Assembly (NCBI RefSeq): GCF_002043095.1
Contig: NZ_MVOC01000028.1
Span: forward strand, 62,902-126,901
DNA from: Mycobacterium sp. AT1
GTDB lineage: Bacteria > Actinomycetota > Actinomycetes > Mycobacteriales > Mycobacteriaceae
Direction: 5' to 3'
DNA length: 64,000 nucleotides
Positions within the stretch are counted from its first letter, which is position 1; every line of letters begins with the position of its first letter. The notes under the pieces were generated by a model. The model saw only the letters and a program-made list of their open reading frames with translations, was not told where the DNA came from and did no database searches. Shown here one piece after another: positions 18,958 through 29,041 of this stretch. The position numbers and the translations under genes were made by a program.

Positions 18958-19613
18958 TGCGCGTAGTCATCGCCGGCGGACACGGCAAGATAGCCCTGAT
19001 CCTCGAAAAGCTGCTCGCCGAACGCGGCGACTCGGCGGTGGGCCTGATCCGCAACCCCAAGCAGTCGGGTGACCTCGAGGCCGTTGGCGCGGAGGCCGTC
19101 GTCGTCGACCTGGAGAACGCCACGGTCGACGAGGTCGCCGGTCATCTCAACGGCGCGGACGCCGTGGTGTTCGCCGCGGGCGCGGGGCCGGGCAGCGGGA
19201 TCGACAGGAAGACCACGGTCGACCGCGACGCCGCCATCCTGCTGGCCGACGCCGCCGAGGCAGCGGGAGTCGGCCGCTACCTGATGGTTTCCGCCATGGG
19301 GGCCGACGAGCCTGCCTCGGGCGAGGATCCGGTCTTCACCGCATATCTCGCGGCCAAGGCGGCCGCCGACGACGCGGTGCGGCGACGGTCCGGGCTCAAC
19401 ACCACCGTCGTCCGGCCCGGCGGCCTCACCGACGACCCGGCCACGGACCGCGTGCGCGTCGCAGAGTCGACGGGACGCGGAACCATCCCGCGCGCCGACG
19501 TCGCGGCGATGCTGGTGGCGCTTCTCGACGCACCCGCGACCGGCGGGGTGACGTTCGAACTGATCTCCGGCGACATGTCGATCGCGGAAGCCGTCGCCGT
19601 TCTGACGCCCTAG
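18957..19613 (+). CDS. NAD(P)-binding Rossmann protein (NmrA/YwnB-like)
   Basis: A 218-residue atypical short-chain dehydrogenase. The dinucleotide motif GGHGKIALILEKL (residues 7-19) replaces the classic GxxGxxG with GGHGKIA. SAMGADEP and AYLAAKAAAD (a Y-x3-K spacing) lie where the active site would be, and VVRPGGLTDDP is typical of NmrA-like proteins. The start overlaps the stop of the VOC gene. It closes the TetR-regulated operon and converges on yebC with a 3-base gap. Confidence 0.82.
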   Translation: MRVVIAGGHGKIALILEKLLAERGDSAVGLIRNPKQSGDLEAVGAEAVVVDLENATVDEVAGHLNGADAVVFAAGAGPGSGIDRKTTVDRDAAILLADAAEAAGVGRYLMVSAMGADEPASGEDPVFTAYLAAKAAADDAVRRRSGLNTTVVRPGGLTDDPATDRVRVAESTGRGTIPRADVAAMLVALLDAPATGGVTFELISGDMSIAEAVAVLTP

Positions 19614-19616
19614 CGG

Positions 19617-20372
19617 TCAGTCCTCGTCGAGCTGGGCGGCGACCTCGTCGGAGATCTCTACGTTGGTCCAGACGTCCTGCACGTCGTCGCTGTCCTCGAG
19701 TGCGTCGACCAACTTGAGGACCTTGCGCGCCCCCTCGACGTCGACCGGTACCGACACCGACGGCTGGAAGCTGGCGTCGGCGGAGTCGTATTCGATGCCG
19801 GCGTCCTGCAGCGCCGTGCGGACGGCAACCAGGTCGGTGGGCTCGGAGACGATCTCGAAGGTGTCGCCGTGGTCGACGACGTCCTCGGCACCTGCGTCGA
19901 GGACCGCCGTCAAGACGTCGTCCTCGGACAGGCCGTTCTTCTCCAGCGTCACCACACCCTTGCGGGTGAACAGGTATGACACCGATCCCGGGTCGGCCAT
20001 GTTGCCGCCGTTGCGGGTCATCGCAATGCGCACCTCGCTGGCCGCGCGGTTCTTGTTGTCGGTGAGGCATTCGATCAGCACTGCCACGCCGTTGGGCCCG
20101 TAGCCCTCGTAGGTGATGGGCTGCCAGTCGGCGCCGCCCGCCTCTTCGCCGCCACCGCGCTTGCGGGCCCGTTCGATGTTGTCGTTGGGGACCGAGGTCT
20201 TCTTCGCCTTCTGGATGGCGTCGTACAGCGTCGGGTTGCCCGACGGGTCACCGCCGCCGGTCCGGGCCGCCACTTCGATGTTCTTGATCAGCCGCGCAAA
20301 TTCCTTGCCGCGGCGCGCATCTTTGACAGCCTTCTGGTGCTTGGTGGTGGCCCACTTGGAATGGCCGCTCAT
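19617..20372 (-). CDS. YebC/PmpR family protein (TACO1-like)
   Basis: A 251-residue cytosolic protein with the hallmark N-terminus [22 protein letters not shown] and the three-domain YebC fold ([34 protein letters not shown]). Family members act as transcription regulators or as translation factors that relieve ribosome stalling on proline stretches; which applies here cannot be told. It corresponds in order to Rv2603c. In M. tuberculosis pdxT is the adjacent gene, but here an HNH-endonuclease gene intervenes. Confidence 0.94.
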   Translation of the reverse strand: MSGHSKWATTKHQKAVKDARRGKEFARLIKNIEVAARTGGGDPSGNPTLYDAIQKAKKTSVPNDNIERARKRGGGEEAGGADWQPITYEGYGPNGVAVLIECLTDNKNRAASEVRIAMTRNGGNMADPGSVSYLFTRKGVVTLEKNGLSEDDVLTAVLDAGAEDVVDHGDTFEIVSEPTDLVAVRTALQDAGIEYDSADASFQPSVSVPVDVEGARKVLKLVDALEDSDDVQDVWTNVEISDEVAAQLDED

Positions 20373-20562
20373 GCAGGTACTGCTCGCTTTCGAATGTCTC
20401 GGCTCAACGGAGAAGTCTGATCGTCGAGTCTACGTGGACGTTGGGGGCTCCCGGGATGGCCTCGCCTGGTTGCGCTCGACGAGCACGCGGGTCCGACATT
20501 TCCGGGATTTCATACACAGTGGGCGATTCATCCACAGATCGGTTCTGACCTGCCATTTTCTG

Positions 20563-20599
20563 CCGACATGGGTCAAGGTCCAGCCCTAAAATCGAAAGC
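20563..20599 (+). promoter_or_regulatory. Leaderless-type promoter of the DUF222-HNH gene
   Basis: -35 CCGACA (20563-20568), 18-base spacer, -10 TAAAAT (20587-20592), then only seven bases to the ATG at 20600. Initiation 7-8 bases after the -10 would fall on or next to the ATG, so the transcript should be leaderless. The AT-rich -10 stands out in this GC-rich sequence. Confidence 0.6.
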
Positions 20600-22195
20600 A
20601 TGTTCGACTTCTTGGTCGCCGCCACGACCGGCACATCCGGGGCTACGGCCGTCGATGCCTGGACCCGAGTAGAGAACGCCGCCTGCGCCCGACGGTTGAC
20701 CGCGATGCTCACCATCCTCGATCGCGCGTACGCCGCCTCGGACTCCGCCAACCGAGACCAGTGGTGCCTGGACAACTGGGATGCGGTCATCGCCGAGATC
20801 GGCGCCACCCAGCGGACGCCCAAAGGCGTCACCGAAGGCTTCCTGCTCACCGCCCTCGCGCTGCGCGACCGCTTCCCTGGGGTCGCCGCCGTGTTCGCCG
20901 ACGGGCTCATCACCTACGCCATGGCCCGGCTGATCATCACCCGTGGAGCCCTCATCCGCGACGCCGACGCACTCCACACCGTCGACGCCGCCATCGCCAC
21001 TGCCCTGCGGTCAGGGCATTCGATGTCGCTGCATGAAGCCGCAAGGACCCTCGACGCGCTGATCGCCCAGCACGACCCGCACGCCGAACACCGCACCCGC
21101 ACCAAGGCCCGCGACCGATCCGTCGACGTGGTGGTCGACGACGCCACCGGACTGGCACGAGTGTTCGCGACCCTGTTCACCCACGACGCACATGCCTTCG
21201 ATGCCCGCATCGACGCACTCGCCCGCACCGTCTGCTCCGACGACCCTCGCACCCTCGACCAACGCCGCGCCGACGCCATCGGCGCCCTCGCCCATGGCAA
21301 CGACCGACTGGCCTGCCTCTGCGACGCCACCGGCTGCCCCGCGGGTGGGAATCCACCCTCGACGGGGGTGGTGGTCTACGTCATTGCGAGCGCGGACACG
21401 GTCAATCCACCGGCCACCGAGCCGGACCCCACGCCAGAGCCCGAGCCCGAGCCCGACGATGCCCCCGATCTCAGTGGGGACAGCGAGCCCACCGAAACCC
21501 CCACTGCCGGAGCAGAATGCGAAGCACTCGACGGCGAACCCCCGGCACTGTTCACCACGCCGCTGCGCGAGCTCACCCTGACCGAGGCCCTCACCCCCGC
21601 CCCGGAATTCTTCGCCGGCATCCGACCCGCAGCCATGATGGGCGGGCATCTACTACCCGGCTCGATCGCCTGCCGCGCCGCCATCGGCGCCACCGTCATC
21701 CCGATCGCGCACCCCGGACTGGCCCCACCCGAACCGCAGTACCGACCGTCGAAGAAGCTAGCCGCCTTCGTCCGCAGCCGCGACCAAACGTGCCGCTTCC
21801 CGGGCTGCCACCGGCCGGCCACCACCGCCGACATCGACCACACCATCGCGTGGCCCTACGGCAAGACACAAGCATCCAACCTGAAATGTCTATGCCGCCG
21901 ACATCATCTCCTGAAGACGTTTTGGGGTGGTGAGAATGGTTGGCGCGACAGGCAACTCGACGACGGCACGATCGTCTGGACCGCGCCTGACGGCCGAACG
22001 CACACCACCGCACCAGGCAGCCGAATCCTGTTCCCGGAACTCTGCGCACCCACCGCACCGGCGGTCACGGCCGGTAGACCCACCGCCCACACCGCGGGAC
22101 TGACCATGCCGCGCCGCAAGACAACCCGCGCCCAAGACCGCGCCCGTCGCATCCACGCCGAACGGAAACTCAACAGAGAGGAGGCCGGACTATGA
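20600..22195 (+). CDS. 13E12 repeat family protein: DUF222 plus HNH endonuclease
   Basis: A 531-residue protein of the abundant actinobacterial 13E12 family. The N-terminal DUF222 domain covers about residues 1-250. A linker of about 60 residues is rich in Pro, Glu and Asp ([15 protein letters not shown]). The C-terminal HNH nuclease has [21 protein letters not shown] and LKCLCRRHH, with zinc-binding cysteines and the catalytic His in DIDH. Biological role is unknown; some copies are linked to mobile repeats in M. tuberculosis. It is oriented against its neighbours, and its TGA directly abuts the pdxT stop (CTATGA), suggesting insertion between yebC and pdxT without damage to either. Confidence 0.9.
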   Translation: MFDFLVAATTGTSGATAVDAWTRVENAACARRLTAMLTILDRAYAASDSANRDQWCLDNWDAVIAEIGATQRTPKGVTEGFLLTALALRDRFPGVAAVFADGLITYAMARLIITRGALIRDADALHTVDAAIATALRSGHSMSLHEAARTLDALIAQHDPHAEHRTRTKARDRSVDVVVDDATGLARVFATLFTHDAHAFDARIDALARTVCSDDPRTLDQRRADAIGALAHGNDRLACLCDATGCPAGGNPPSTGVVVYVIASADTVNPPATEPDPTPEPEPEPDDAPDLSGDSEPTETPTAGAECEALDGEPPALFTTPLRELTLTEALTPAPEFFAGIRPAAMMGGHLLPGSIACRAAIGATVIPIAHPGLAPPEPQYRPSKKLAAFVRSRDQTCRFPGCHRPATTADIDHTIAWPYGKTQASNLKCLCRRHHLLKTFWGGENGWRDRQLDDGTIVWTAPDGRTHTTAPGSRILFPELCAPTAPAVTAGRPTAHTAGLTMPRRKTTRAQDRARRIHAERKLNREEAGL

Positions 22196-22774
22196 GAGGG
22201 AGTCGACGAAGAGGCGGTGCACGCGACGGTCGCCCGTCATCTCGGGGTGAAACGCCGTGGCGAGCGTGCGGCCCTGGCGTACCGCGACGGGATGTCCACC
22301 GGCCCGCGCCAGCACCTCGACCGACGGCCCGACCCGCTCGACCCACGGCGCCCTGATGAACACCGCGTGCATCGACCCGTCGAGACCGTCGAACGCGACG
22401 TCCTCCTCGAACGAGTCGACTTGGCGGCCAAAGGCGTTGCGCCGCACCGTCATGTCGATCCCGCCGAGGGGCAGCGCCTCGCGGCCCGGCACACCGGCGT
22501 CGGCGATCTCAGTGGCCAGCAGAATCATCCCGGCACACGACCCGTACGCGGGCATGCCGTCGGCCAACCGGGCCCGCAGCGGCTCCAACAACTCGAAGTC
22601 CCGAAGCAACTTGCTCATCGCCGTCGACTCGCCACCGGGAATCACCAGCGCGTCGACGGAATCCAGCTCCGCACGCCGCCGCACGGTGACCGCGTCGGCA
22701 CCCGCTTCGGACAACGCGGCCAGATGCTCCCTGGTGTCACCCTGAAGGGCAAGGACACCGACGCGCACCGTCAC
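22190..22774 (-). CDS. pdxT: Pyridoxal 5'-phosphate synthase glutaminase subunit
   Basis: Glutaminase that feeds ammonia to PdxS in the R5P-dependent vitamin B6 pathway. The 194-residue product is a class I amidotransferase: VIPGGEST, nucleophile Cys80 in GSCAGM, and the His-Glu pair in [12 protein letters not shown] 22774 overlaps the tesB stop (GTGA); a second GTG at 22768 is two codons later. The gene lies in a minus-strand run pdxS-tesB-pdxT, so the glutaminase and synthase subunits flank a thioesterase gene, as in M. tuberculosis. Confidence 0.95.
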   Translation of the reverse strand: MTVRVGVLALQGDTREHLAALSEAGADAVTVRRRAELDSVDALVIPGGESTAMSKLLRDFELLEPLRARLADGMPAYGSCAGMILLATEIADAGVPGREALPLGGIDMTVRRNAFGRQVDSFEEDVAFDGLDGSMHAVFIRAPWVERVGPSVEVLARAGGHPVAVRQGRTLATAFHPEMTGDRRVHRLFVDSLS

Positions 22775-23619
22775 GTGGCCGGCGGGGTGAAGTCGCGAAC
22801 GTAGCGGGTCAACCCCTCCTGCATCACCGACGCGACCATCTCGCCGTACCGGTTGTACAGCTTGCCCTCCGTCAACGAACGGCCACCGCAGGCCGACGGC
22901 GAGGACTGGTCGTAGAGGAGCCACTCGTCGGCCCGGAACTGACGCATGAACCACATGGCGTGATCCAGCGAGGCGACCATGAGGTGCTTGCGCTCCTCGG
23001 GATGGTTGACCTGAGCCGAGCCGAGCAACGTCAGGTCGCTCAGGTACGCGAGCGCGCAGATGTGCAGCACCGGGTCGTCTGGCAGCGGGTCGCGATGCCG
23101 GAACCACACCTGCTGCTGCGAGGCCTTGCCAGGCAGGAAGTTCATCAGGTCGCGCGGCACGATCCGCACGTCCCACTCGTCGAACTGCCGGAAGCTGGCG
23201 TCGTCGAACACCCGGCTCGCCGACTTGAAGTCCGGGATGTCGTCCGGCGGCGGCGCCGCGGGCATGACGTCCTGGTGCTCGATGCCGCTCTGATCGGCCT
23301 GGAACGACGCCGACATCGAGAAGATCGTCTCGCCGTGCTGAATGGCGGTCACCCGGCGGGTGCAGAACGATCCGCCGTCGCGGATGCGTTCGACGGTGTA
23401 CACCGACGGTGAGCGGGCGTCACCGCCCTTGAGGAAGTAGCCGTGCAGCGAGTGCACCTGAAACTTCGGGTCGACGGTGCGCACCGCCGACACCAGCGAC
23501 TGACCGGCGACGTGGCCGCCGAAAGTGCGCTGCAGGAACCCGGATTCGGGGCTGAAGACGCCGCCTCGATAGATGTTGACCTCGATCTGTTCCAGATCGA
23601 GGATCTCTTCGATCGACAC
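22771..23619 (-). CDS. tesB: Acyl-CoA thioesterase II
   Basis: Double-hotdog acyl-CoA thioesterase of 282 residues that hydrolyses medium- and long-chain acyl-CoA. Two hotdog halves are visible: [17 protein letters not shown] with [12 protein letters not shown] in the first, and [14 protein letters not shown] with the active-site Asp, then [22 protein letters not shown], in the second. GTG at 23619. It lies 38 bases after pdxS and overlaps pdxT by four bases; no direct link to vitamin B6 is known, but the arrangement is conserved in mycobacteria (tesB2). Confidence 0.95.
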   Translation of the reverse strand: MSIEEILDLEQIEVNIYRGGVFSPESGFLQRTFGGHVAGQSLVSAVRTVDPKFQVHSLHGYFLKGGDARSPSVYTVERIRDGGSFCTRRVTAIQHGETIFSMSASFQADQSGIEHQDVMPAAPPPDDIPDFKSASRVFDDASFRQFDEWDVRIVPRDLMNFLPGKASQQQVWFRHRDPLPDDPVLHICALAYLSDLTLLGSAQVNHPEERKHLMVASLDHAMWFMRQFRADEWLLYDQSSPSACGGRSLTEGKLYNRYGEMVASVMQEGLTRYVRDFTPPAT

Positions 23620-23657
23620 TTATCGTCCGCTCTTCGCGCAAGCGCTCATCGACCGGT

Positions 23658-24557
23658 CTACCAACCGCGCTCGGCGAGCCGATGAGGCTGCGCGATGTCC
23701 TCCACGTTGATTCCGACCATGGCCTCACCCAGTCCGCGCGACACCTTGGCCAGCACGTCGGGGTCGTCGAAGAAGGTGGTGGCCTTCACGATCGCCGCGC
23801 CGCGCTCCTCGGGGTTGCCCGACTTGAAGATGCCCGATCCGACGAAGACGCCCTCGGCGCCCAGCTGCATCATCATCGCGGCGTCGGCCGGGGTGGCGAT
23901 GCCACCGGCGGTGAACAGCGTCACGGGCAGCTTGCCGGCCCGCGCCACCTCGACCACCAGGTCGTACGGCGCCTGCAATTCCTTGGCCGCGACGTACAGT
24001 TCATCCTCCGACAGGGAGGTCAACCGGCGGATCTCGCCGCCGATCTTGCGCATGTGCGTGGTCGCGTTGGAGACGTCCCCGGTGCCCGCCTCGCCCTTGG
24101 AGCGAATCATGGCCGCACCCTCGCTAATGCGACGGAGCGCTTCGCCGAGGTTGGTCGCACCGCACACGAACGGCACGGTGAACTTCCACTTGTCGATGTG
24201 GTTGGTGTAGTCGGCCGGGGTGAGCACTTCGGATTCGTCGACGTAGTCGACGCCCAGGCTCTGCAGGATCTGCGCCTCGACGAAGTGGCCGATGCGGGCC
24301 TTCGCCATGACCGGAATGGTCACCGCTTCGATGATGCCCTCGATCATGTCGGGGTCGCTCATCCGCGACACGCCGCCCTGCGCGCGGATGTCGGCGGGAA
24401 CGCGCTCGAGCGCCATCACCGCGACGGCGCCTGCGGCCTCGGCGATGCGGGCCTGCTCGGGGGTGACGACGTCCATGATGACGCCGCCCTTGAGCATTTC
24501 GGCCATCCCGCGCTTGACCCGCGCGGTGCCTGTCAACGGTGTTTCAAGGGAATCCAC
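23658..24557 (-). CDS. pdxS: Pyridoxal 5'-phosphate synthase lyase subunit
   Basis: Builds PLP from ribose 5-phosphate, glyceraldehyde 3-phosphate and ammonia. The 299-residue TIM barrel is highly conserved: Asp29 in KGGVIMDV, Lys86 in MAKARIGH (Schiff base with R5P), the second lysine in [11 protein letters not shown], and [13 protein letters not shown]. The frame is open 16 codons further up, but GTG 24557 has GGAGGAG six bases upstream. First gene of the pdxS-tesB-pdxT operon, 78 bases after the Nudix gene. Confidence 0.97.
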   Translation of the reverse strand: MDSLETPLTGTARVKRGMAEMLKGGVIMDVVTPEQARIAEAAGAVAVMALERVPADIRAQGGVSRMSDPDMIEGIIEAVTIPVMAKARIGHFVEAQILQSLGVDYVDESEVLTPADYTNHIDKWKFTVPFVCGATNLGEALRRISEGAAMIRSKGEAGTGDVSNATTHMRKIGGEIRRLTSLSEDELYVAAKELQAPYDLVVEVARAGKLPVTLFTAGGIATPADAAMMMQLGAEGVFVGSGIFKSGNPEERGAAIVKATTFFDDPDVLAKVSRGLGEAMVGINVEDIAQPHRLAERGW

Positions 24558-24635
24558 GTCAATCTCCTCCAAATAAGTACGAAAACAGTCTAGTGGCCGG
24601 GCCAAATCGCTTTGATCCGCAGTTGGCTTCGGCCG

Positions 24636-25664
24636 TCATCTGATCGATTGCAGTTGTCTCGCAGGCCCGGTCGACCCAGGAGCGGCCATGGCGTTGGCCT
24701 CGGCGAGCAACTCTCCGAGCTGCAGCGGATACACCGTCTCGCCACCTTCGACCAGCTGAGCGATGGTGTCCTCGTCGCACCAGCGGTGCCCGTGGATGGT
24801 CCGGGTCTCCAAGGGGGTGAAACCCGTGGTCGACGGTTCGAACCTCAAGGTGCGGTAGACGAAGAACATCTCCTCGCTGCGGATCACCGAACCGTTGAAG
24901 TCGAAGACGGCGTCGCGTTTCCACACCGGTCCGATCAGGTCGGCCTTGCTGACGCGCAGCCCCGTCTCCTCGGCGAGTTCCCGCACCGCCGCGTCGGGAA
25001 GGGTCTCCCCTGGCTCGACTGCCCCGCCCACGGTGAACCACCAGCGTGGTGCCTTTTCGGTGGCCGGGTCGGAGCCGCAGAACAGCAGGACGTAGCCCAA
25101 CTCGTCGAGCAGCACGATGCGGGCCGACGTGCGCCGGTAGACCTGCTGGCCGAAGGAGCGCTGGGCGGCGCGTTCGGCGATCTCGAAATAGGTTGGCATC
25201 GGGGCGGTTCCGCCGAGGTGCAGCCACCGCACGAGGGGGCGTTCGCGCAGCGCCAGGGTGTCGCGCACGGCGTCGTTGTGAAAACGCCGCCCGAGTAGCA
25301 CGCGCGCCTCGGCGTCGGCCATCTCCGCGACGAGGGCCACGGGCAGCGACGTCGGGTCGACGGCCGCCAACGCCGTCGACAGCTCGTTCTCCGCGGCCTC
25401 CCTGGCGTTGCGCGGCGCCCGCTCGGCGGCGTCGGCCAGCGCGGCCAACTGCCTGCCCGCGGGGCCGTTGCCGTAGGCGTCGGTGGCCACGGCGCGGGCG
25501 ACGACGGCGCGGCGGGCCAGGATGCCGTCGAGCGCCTGCCAGGACAGGTCGTATCGGACGTGCAGACGGTCCAGTCGGTGGGCGGTTTGGAACGCCCAGA
25601 TACCGCCGACCAGCAGCACCACCGCCAAGAGGGCGAGGGCGACGACGACCAACCAGGTGATCAC
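24636..25664 (-). CDS. Membrane-anchored Nudix hydrolase (Rv2609c-like)
   Basis: A 342-residue protein in two parts. An N-terminal membrane helix (WLVVVALALLAVVLLVGGIWAF) is followed by an alpha-helical LemA-like region to about residue 150. A Nudix domain then carries the full signature GGAVEPGETLPDAAVRELAE (plus ETGL), which hydrolyses nucleoside diphosphates linked to another group. GTG 25664 overlaps the pimA stop (GTGA), placing it at the end of the phosphatidylinositol-mannoside block, as Rv2609c in M. tuberculosis. Substrate unknown; membrane anchoring suggests a surface or lipid-linked nucleotide sugar, which is inference. Confidence 0.9.
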   Translation of the reverse strand: MITWLVVVALALLAVVLLVGGIWAFQTAHRLDRLHVRYDLSWQALDGILARRAVVARAVATDAYGNGPAGRQLAALADAAERAPRNAREAAENELSTALAAVDPTSLPVALVAEMADAEARVLLGRRFHNDAVRDTLALRERPLVRWLHLGGTAPMPTYFEIAERAAQRSFGQQVYRRTSARIVLLDELGYVLLFCGSDPATEKAPRWWFTVGGAVEPGETLPDAAVRELAEETGLRVSKADLIGPVWKRDAVFDFNGSVIRSEEMFFVYRTLRFEPSTTGFTPLETRTIHGHRWCDEDTIAQLVEGGETVYPLQLGELLAEANAMAAPGSTGPARQLQSIR

Positions 25665-26890
25665 GCCATGTCCTTCGCCGCTTCGCGTTCGGCGGCCTTG
25701 GCGCTCGCCCTCGCGGCTCGGCGGCCCGGCGGCTTGCGGCTGCCGGTCGACTCCCCGTTGCCCGTCGTGCCTTCGACGCGGACCTTCACGCCTGCCCCCG
25801 CCACGGTTTCGTAGACCCGCAGGATCTCCTGCGCGACGACCGACCAGTCGTAACGGCGCACTGCCCTGCTCCCGGCCTCCACGTATTGCCGGCGTACGGC
25901 GTCGTCGCCGAGGACGTCGACGAGCGCCGCGGCCAGTGCCTCGGGGTTCTCGACCGGGACCAGACGTCCGGCCGCGCCGTCGTCGAGCACCCGTCGGAAC
26001 GCGTCGAGATCGCTTGCCACCACGGCCGTACCGGCGGCCATCGCCTCGACCAACACGATGCCGAAGCTCTCCCCGCCGGTGTTGGGCGCGCAGTACACGT
26101 CGGCGCTGCGCATCGCCGACGCCTTCCCGGCGTCGTCGACCAGCCCCAAGAAGCGCAGGTGACCGGCCAGGTCGCCGGCTTCCTTGGCCAGCTCCTCCTC
26201 GTCGCCGCGGCCCACGACGAGGACTTCGAGGTCGGGGAACGACTCGACCATGGCGGGCAACGCCCGGAGCAGGACGGCCATCCCCTTGCGCGGTTCGTCG
26301 AACCGGCCGAGGAACAACACCGACCGGCCCGGCCGGGGGTAACCGTCAAGGACGGGGGCCGAGGCGAACGAGTCGACGTCGACGCCGTTGGGGATTTCGA
26401 CGGCGTCGGAGCCGAGCGCCTCCATCTGCCAGCGCCTGGCGAGGTCGGACACCGCAATGCGGCCGACGATCTTCTCGTGCCAGGGCCGCAGGATGCCCTG
26501 AAAGACGCTGAGCGTCAACGACTTCGTGGTCGACGTGTGGAACGTCGCGACGATCGGCCCCTCGGCGATCATCAGCGCCAGCATCGACAGGCTCGGCGCG
26601 TTCGGTTCGTGAATGTGCAGCACGTCGAAGTCACCGTCGACTAGCCACCGCTTCACCATGCGATGGGTGGCGGGGCCGAACCGCAGCCGCGCGACCGATC
26701 CGTTGTACGGAATTGGGATCGCCTTGCCGCCGGAGACGACGTAGTCGGGCAGCGTCGCCCCCGGTGACGACGGCGCAAGGACGCTCACGTGATGCCCGTA
26801 GCCGCGCATCACCTCGGCGAGCTGAAGAACGTGCGCCTGCACACCCCCCGGCACGTCGAACGAGTACGGGCAGACCATCCCAATCCGCAT
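25661..26890 (-). CDS. pimA: Phosphatidylinositol alpha-mannosyltransferase PimA
   Basis: First committed enzyme of PIM synthesis: transfers mannose from GDP-mannose to the 2-position of phosphatidyl-myo-inositol on the cytoplasmic face of the membrane. GT-B fold of family GT4: MRIGMVCPYSFDVPGGVQ at the N-terminus, FLGRFDEPRKGMAVLL, and the EX7E motif in GGESFGIVLVEAMAAGT. ATG 26890 is two bases after the acyltransferase stop. The product is 409 residues; the extra C-terminal tail of about 35 residues is basic (SRKPPGRRAARASAKAAERE), absent or shorter in M. tuberculosis PimA (about 378 residues), and could aid membrane binding. Confidence 0.96.
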   Translation of the reverse strand: MRIGMVCPYSFDVPGGVQAHVLQLAEVMRGYGHHVSVLAPSSPGATLPDYVVSGGKAIPIPYNGSVARLRFGPATHRMVKRWLVDGDFDVLHIHEPNAPSLSMLALMIAEGPIVATFHTSTTKSLTLSVFQGILRPWHEKIVGRIAVSDLARRWQMEALGSDAVEIPNGVDVDSFASAPVLDGYPRPGRSVLFLGRFDEPRKGMAVLLRALPAMVESFPDLEVLVVGRGDEEELAKEAGDLAGHLRFLGLVDDAGKASAMRSADVYCAPNTGGESFGIVLVEAMAAGTAVVASDLDAFRRVLDDGAAGRLVPVENPEALAAALVDVLGDDAVRRQYVEAGSRAVRRYDWSVVAQEILRVYETVAGAGVKVRVEGTTGNGESTGSRKPPGRRAARASAKAAEREAAKDMA

Positions 26891-26892
26891 GG

Positions 26893-27807
26893 CTACTGAC
26901 CGCCGCCTGTTTGCTCGAGCCGCGCCTGGCGCTCCTTCGACAAATCGGCGATCCACTGCGGCTGCAGCATGTGCCAGTCGGCGGGATGGGCGGCGATGTT
27001 GGCGCCGAACTGGTCGGCCAAGGTCTGCGTCACGGCCCTGACGTCTCCCGACGAGGTGTCCAGCGGTGCGCTGATCGCGGTGACCGTCACGTCGGGTTCG
27101 TAGTACGAGTGCACGGGCAGCAGCGCGGCACCGGTCGCCATCGCCAGCTTGGCGGGTCCCGCAGGCAACCTCGTCGGTTCTCCGAAGAGGTCCACGCCAA
27201 CGCCGGACTTGGTCAGGTCGCGGTCGGACATCAAGCACACCAGCCCGTTTCCGCGCAGCCGCTCGGCCAAGACCTCGAAGGGAGGCCGGGCGCCGCCGGT
27301 CAGGGGTAGGACCTCGAACCCGAGGCTCTCCCGGTAGTCCAGGAACCGCTTGTAGAGCGACTCGGGTTTGAGGCGCTCGGCCACGGTCGCGAACCGACCG
27401 TGGGTGTTGGTCAGCCACACCCCGGCCATGTCCCAGTTGCCGCTGTGCGGCAGCGCCAAGACCGCGCCGCGGCCCGCGTCGAGTGCCGCGGCGACGTGCT
27501 CACCGCCGACGGCTGCCGCGTCGAGCTTGCTGGCCAGGACCTGGTGATCCATCGACGGCAGTCGGAACGCCTCGCGCCAGTAGCGGGCATAGGACGCCAA
27601 CGACGCGCGGATCAGGTCTTCCGGCACGTCGGAGGGTGCGACACCGACCACCCTGGCGAGGTTCTTGCGTAGCTGATCGGGACCGCCGCCACGTGCGGCG
27701 TACAGCGCTCCGGCCTGGAAGGCATTGCGGGCGGCGAACTCCGGCATCGCACGCACCAGTCGCCAGCCGGCGGCGTAGCCGAGGTCGGACAGCTGGCCCC
27801 CGCTCAC
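26893..27807 (-). CDS. patA: Phosphatidylinositol mannoside acyltransferase
   Basis: Adds palmitate to the 6-position of the 2-linked mannose of PIM1/PIM2. The 304-residue protein belongs to the LpxL/HtrB-like acyltransferases; the catalytic HX4D motif is in LPHSGNWDMAG. VAERLKPESLYKRFLDYRES and AAHPADWHMLQPQW match mycobacterial PatA (Rv2611c). The frame is open much further upstream, but the GTG at 27807 overlaps the pgsA stop (GTGA) and gives the family N-terminus. Membrane-associated, acting directly after PimA encoded next door. Confidence 0.94.
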   Translation of the reverse strand: MSGGQLSDLGYAAGWRLVRAMPEFAARNAFQAGALYAARGGGPDQLRKNLARVVGVAPSDVPEDLIRASLASYARYWREAFRLPSMDHQVLASKLDAAAVGGEHVAAALDAGRGAVLALPHSGNWDMAGVWLTNTHGRFATVAERLKPESLYKRFLDYRESLGFEVLPLTGGARPPFEVLAERLRGNGLVCLMSDRDLTKSGVGVDLFGEPTRLPAGPAKLAMATGAALLPVHSYYEPDVTVTAISAPLDTSSGDVRAVTQTLADQFGANIAAHPADWHMLQPQWIADLSKERQARLEQTGGGQ

Positions 27808-28478
27808 GGCTCGCTCGGCTCTTCGGAGTCGTTCGTCGGCGGCGTGGCCCGCATGGGTTCCGTCGCCCCTGGCGAGGTGCGGACGGAGTGCAGTCGTTGC
27901 CCCAGCGTGACGACACTGGCCACGGCCAATGCCCACATGGCGACCTCGAGAAGCCACGGGACGTGCAGGAACGACACCCCGGACAGGCCCGCGCCGAGCA
28001 GCACGATGATGAGCCGCTCGGGACGTTCGATGAATCCGCCGTCGCCCTTGAGACCGTTGGCCTCGGCCCTGGCCTTGACGTAGGAGATCACCTGCGAGGT
28101 GACCAGCGAGATCATCGTCGCCACCGCGAGTGACGTGCTGTGGATTCCAAAGGTGGCCCACCACAACAGACCACAAAAGACGGCGCCGTCGCTGACCCTG
28201 TCACACGTCGCGTCGAGAACGCCTCCGAACGCGGTGCTGAACCCCCGCTCGCGCGCCATCGCGCCGTCGAGCATGTCGGCGAGGACGAAGACGAAGACCG
28301 CGAAGGCACCCCACCACAGCTGGCCGATCGGGAAAAGCGTCAGCGCCGCGATGACGGTCCCGGCCGTCCCGATGATCGTGATGCTGTCGGGGGTCAGCCC
28401 CATGCGCAGCGACGCCTTGGCCACCGGGCGGCTCAGCTTGGCGTACGCCGCCCTGGTCAAGAGGTAGAAGTCGCTCAC
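27804..28478 (-). CDS. pgsA: Phosphatidylinositol phosphate synthase (CDP-alcohol phosphatidyltransferase)
   Basis: Condenses CDP-diacylglycerol with inositol 1-phosphate to give phosphatidylinositol phosphate, the precursor of PI, PIMs and lipoarabinomannan. The 224-residue protein has about six membrane helices and the full CDP-alcohol motif with Asp68, Asp71, Gly72, Ala75-Arg76, Asp89 and Asp93 (DMLDGAMARERG then LDATCD). The conserved KARAEANGLKGDGGFIERPE loop matches mycobacterial PgsA1 (Rv2612c). GTG 28478 overlaps the HIT gene stop (GTGA). Confidence 0.96.
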   Translation of the reverse strand: MSDFYLLTRAAYAKLSRPVAKASLRMGLTPDSITIIGTAGTVIAALTLFPIGQLWWGAFAVFVFVLADMLDGAMARERGFSTAFGGVLDATCDRVSDGAVFCGLLWWATFGIHSTSLAVATMISLVTSQVISYVKARAEANGLKGDGGFIERPERLIIVLLGAGLSGVSFLHVPWLLEVAMWALAVASVVTLGQRLHSVRTSPGATEPMRATPPTNDSEEPSEP

Positions 28479-29041
28479 GACTGCGCCGCCCACTCGTCTG
28501 CCAACAGCTGGCGGGTGTCGCGGAGCAACTGTGGGATGACCTTCGAGTCGCCGATGATCGTGATGAAGTTGGCGTCCCCGCCCCAGCGCGGCACGACGTG
28601 CATGTGCAGATGCTCGGCGAGGCTTCCGCCCGCCGAGTGTCCGAGGTTGAGGCCGACGTTGAAACCGTGTGGCCGGGAGACGGTCTTCATCACCCGAATT
28701 GCCTTCTGGGTGAAGGCCATCAGCTCGGCGCTCTCCGCGTCGCTGAGGTCTTCGAGTTCGGAGACCCTGCGGTACGGCACCACCATCAGGTGGCCGGGGT
28801 TGTACGGGTACAGGTTCAACACCGCGTACACGAGCTCGCCGCGCGCCACCACAAGACCGTCCTCGTCCGACATCGCGGGGATGTCGGTGAAGGGTTCCGA
28901 GGACCCGGCAGACCCAGCCGAGCCATCGGACGTCTTCGCCTCGGCGATGTAGTTCATCCGGTGCGGAGTCCACAGCCGCTGAAGGTGGTCGGGATCGCCG
29001 ACGCCGCGGTCGGTGATCGTGTTCTCCGGGTCCTCTGTCAC
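28475..29041 (-). CDS. HIT family protein, Ap4A phosphorylase-like (Rv2613c-like)
   Basis: A 188-residue histidine-triad hydrolase/transferase. The triad is His144-x-His146-x-His148 ([13 protein letters not shown]); [13 protein letters not shown] and [12 protein letters not shown] are the other conserved blocks. The M. tuberculosis orthologue Rv2613c is reported to be a diadenosine tetraphosphate phosphorylase. A stretch at residues 38-50 rich in Ser and Gly is variable. GTG 29041 overlaps the thrS stop (GTGA). Aminoacyl-tRNA synthetases make Ap4A as a by-product, so the coupling with thrS is functionally suggestive, though this is inference. Confidence 0.92.
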   Translation of the reverse strand: MTEDPENTITDRGVGDPDHLQRLWTPHRMNYIAEAKTSDGSAGSAGSSEPFTDIPAMSDEDGLVVARGELVYAVLNLYPYNPGHLMVVPYRRVSELEDLSDAESAELMAFTQKAIRVMKTVSRPHGFNVGLNLGHSAGGSLAEHLHMHVVPRWGGDANFITIIGDSKVIPQLLRDTRQLLADEWAAQS

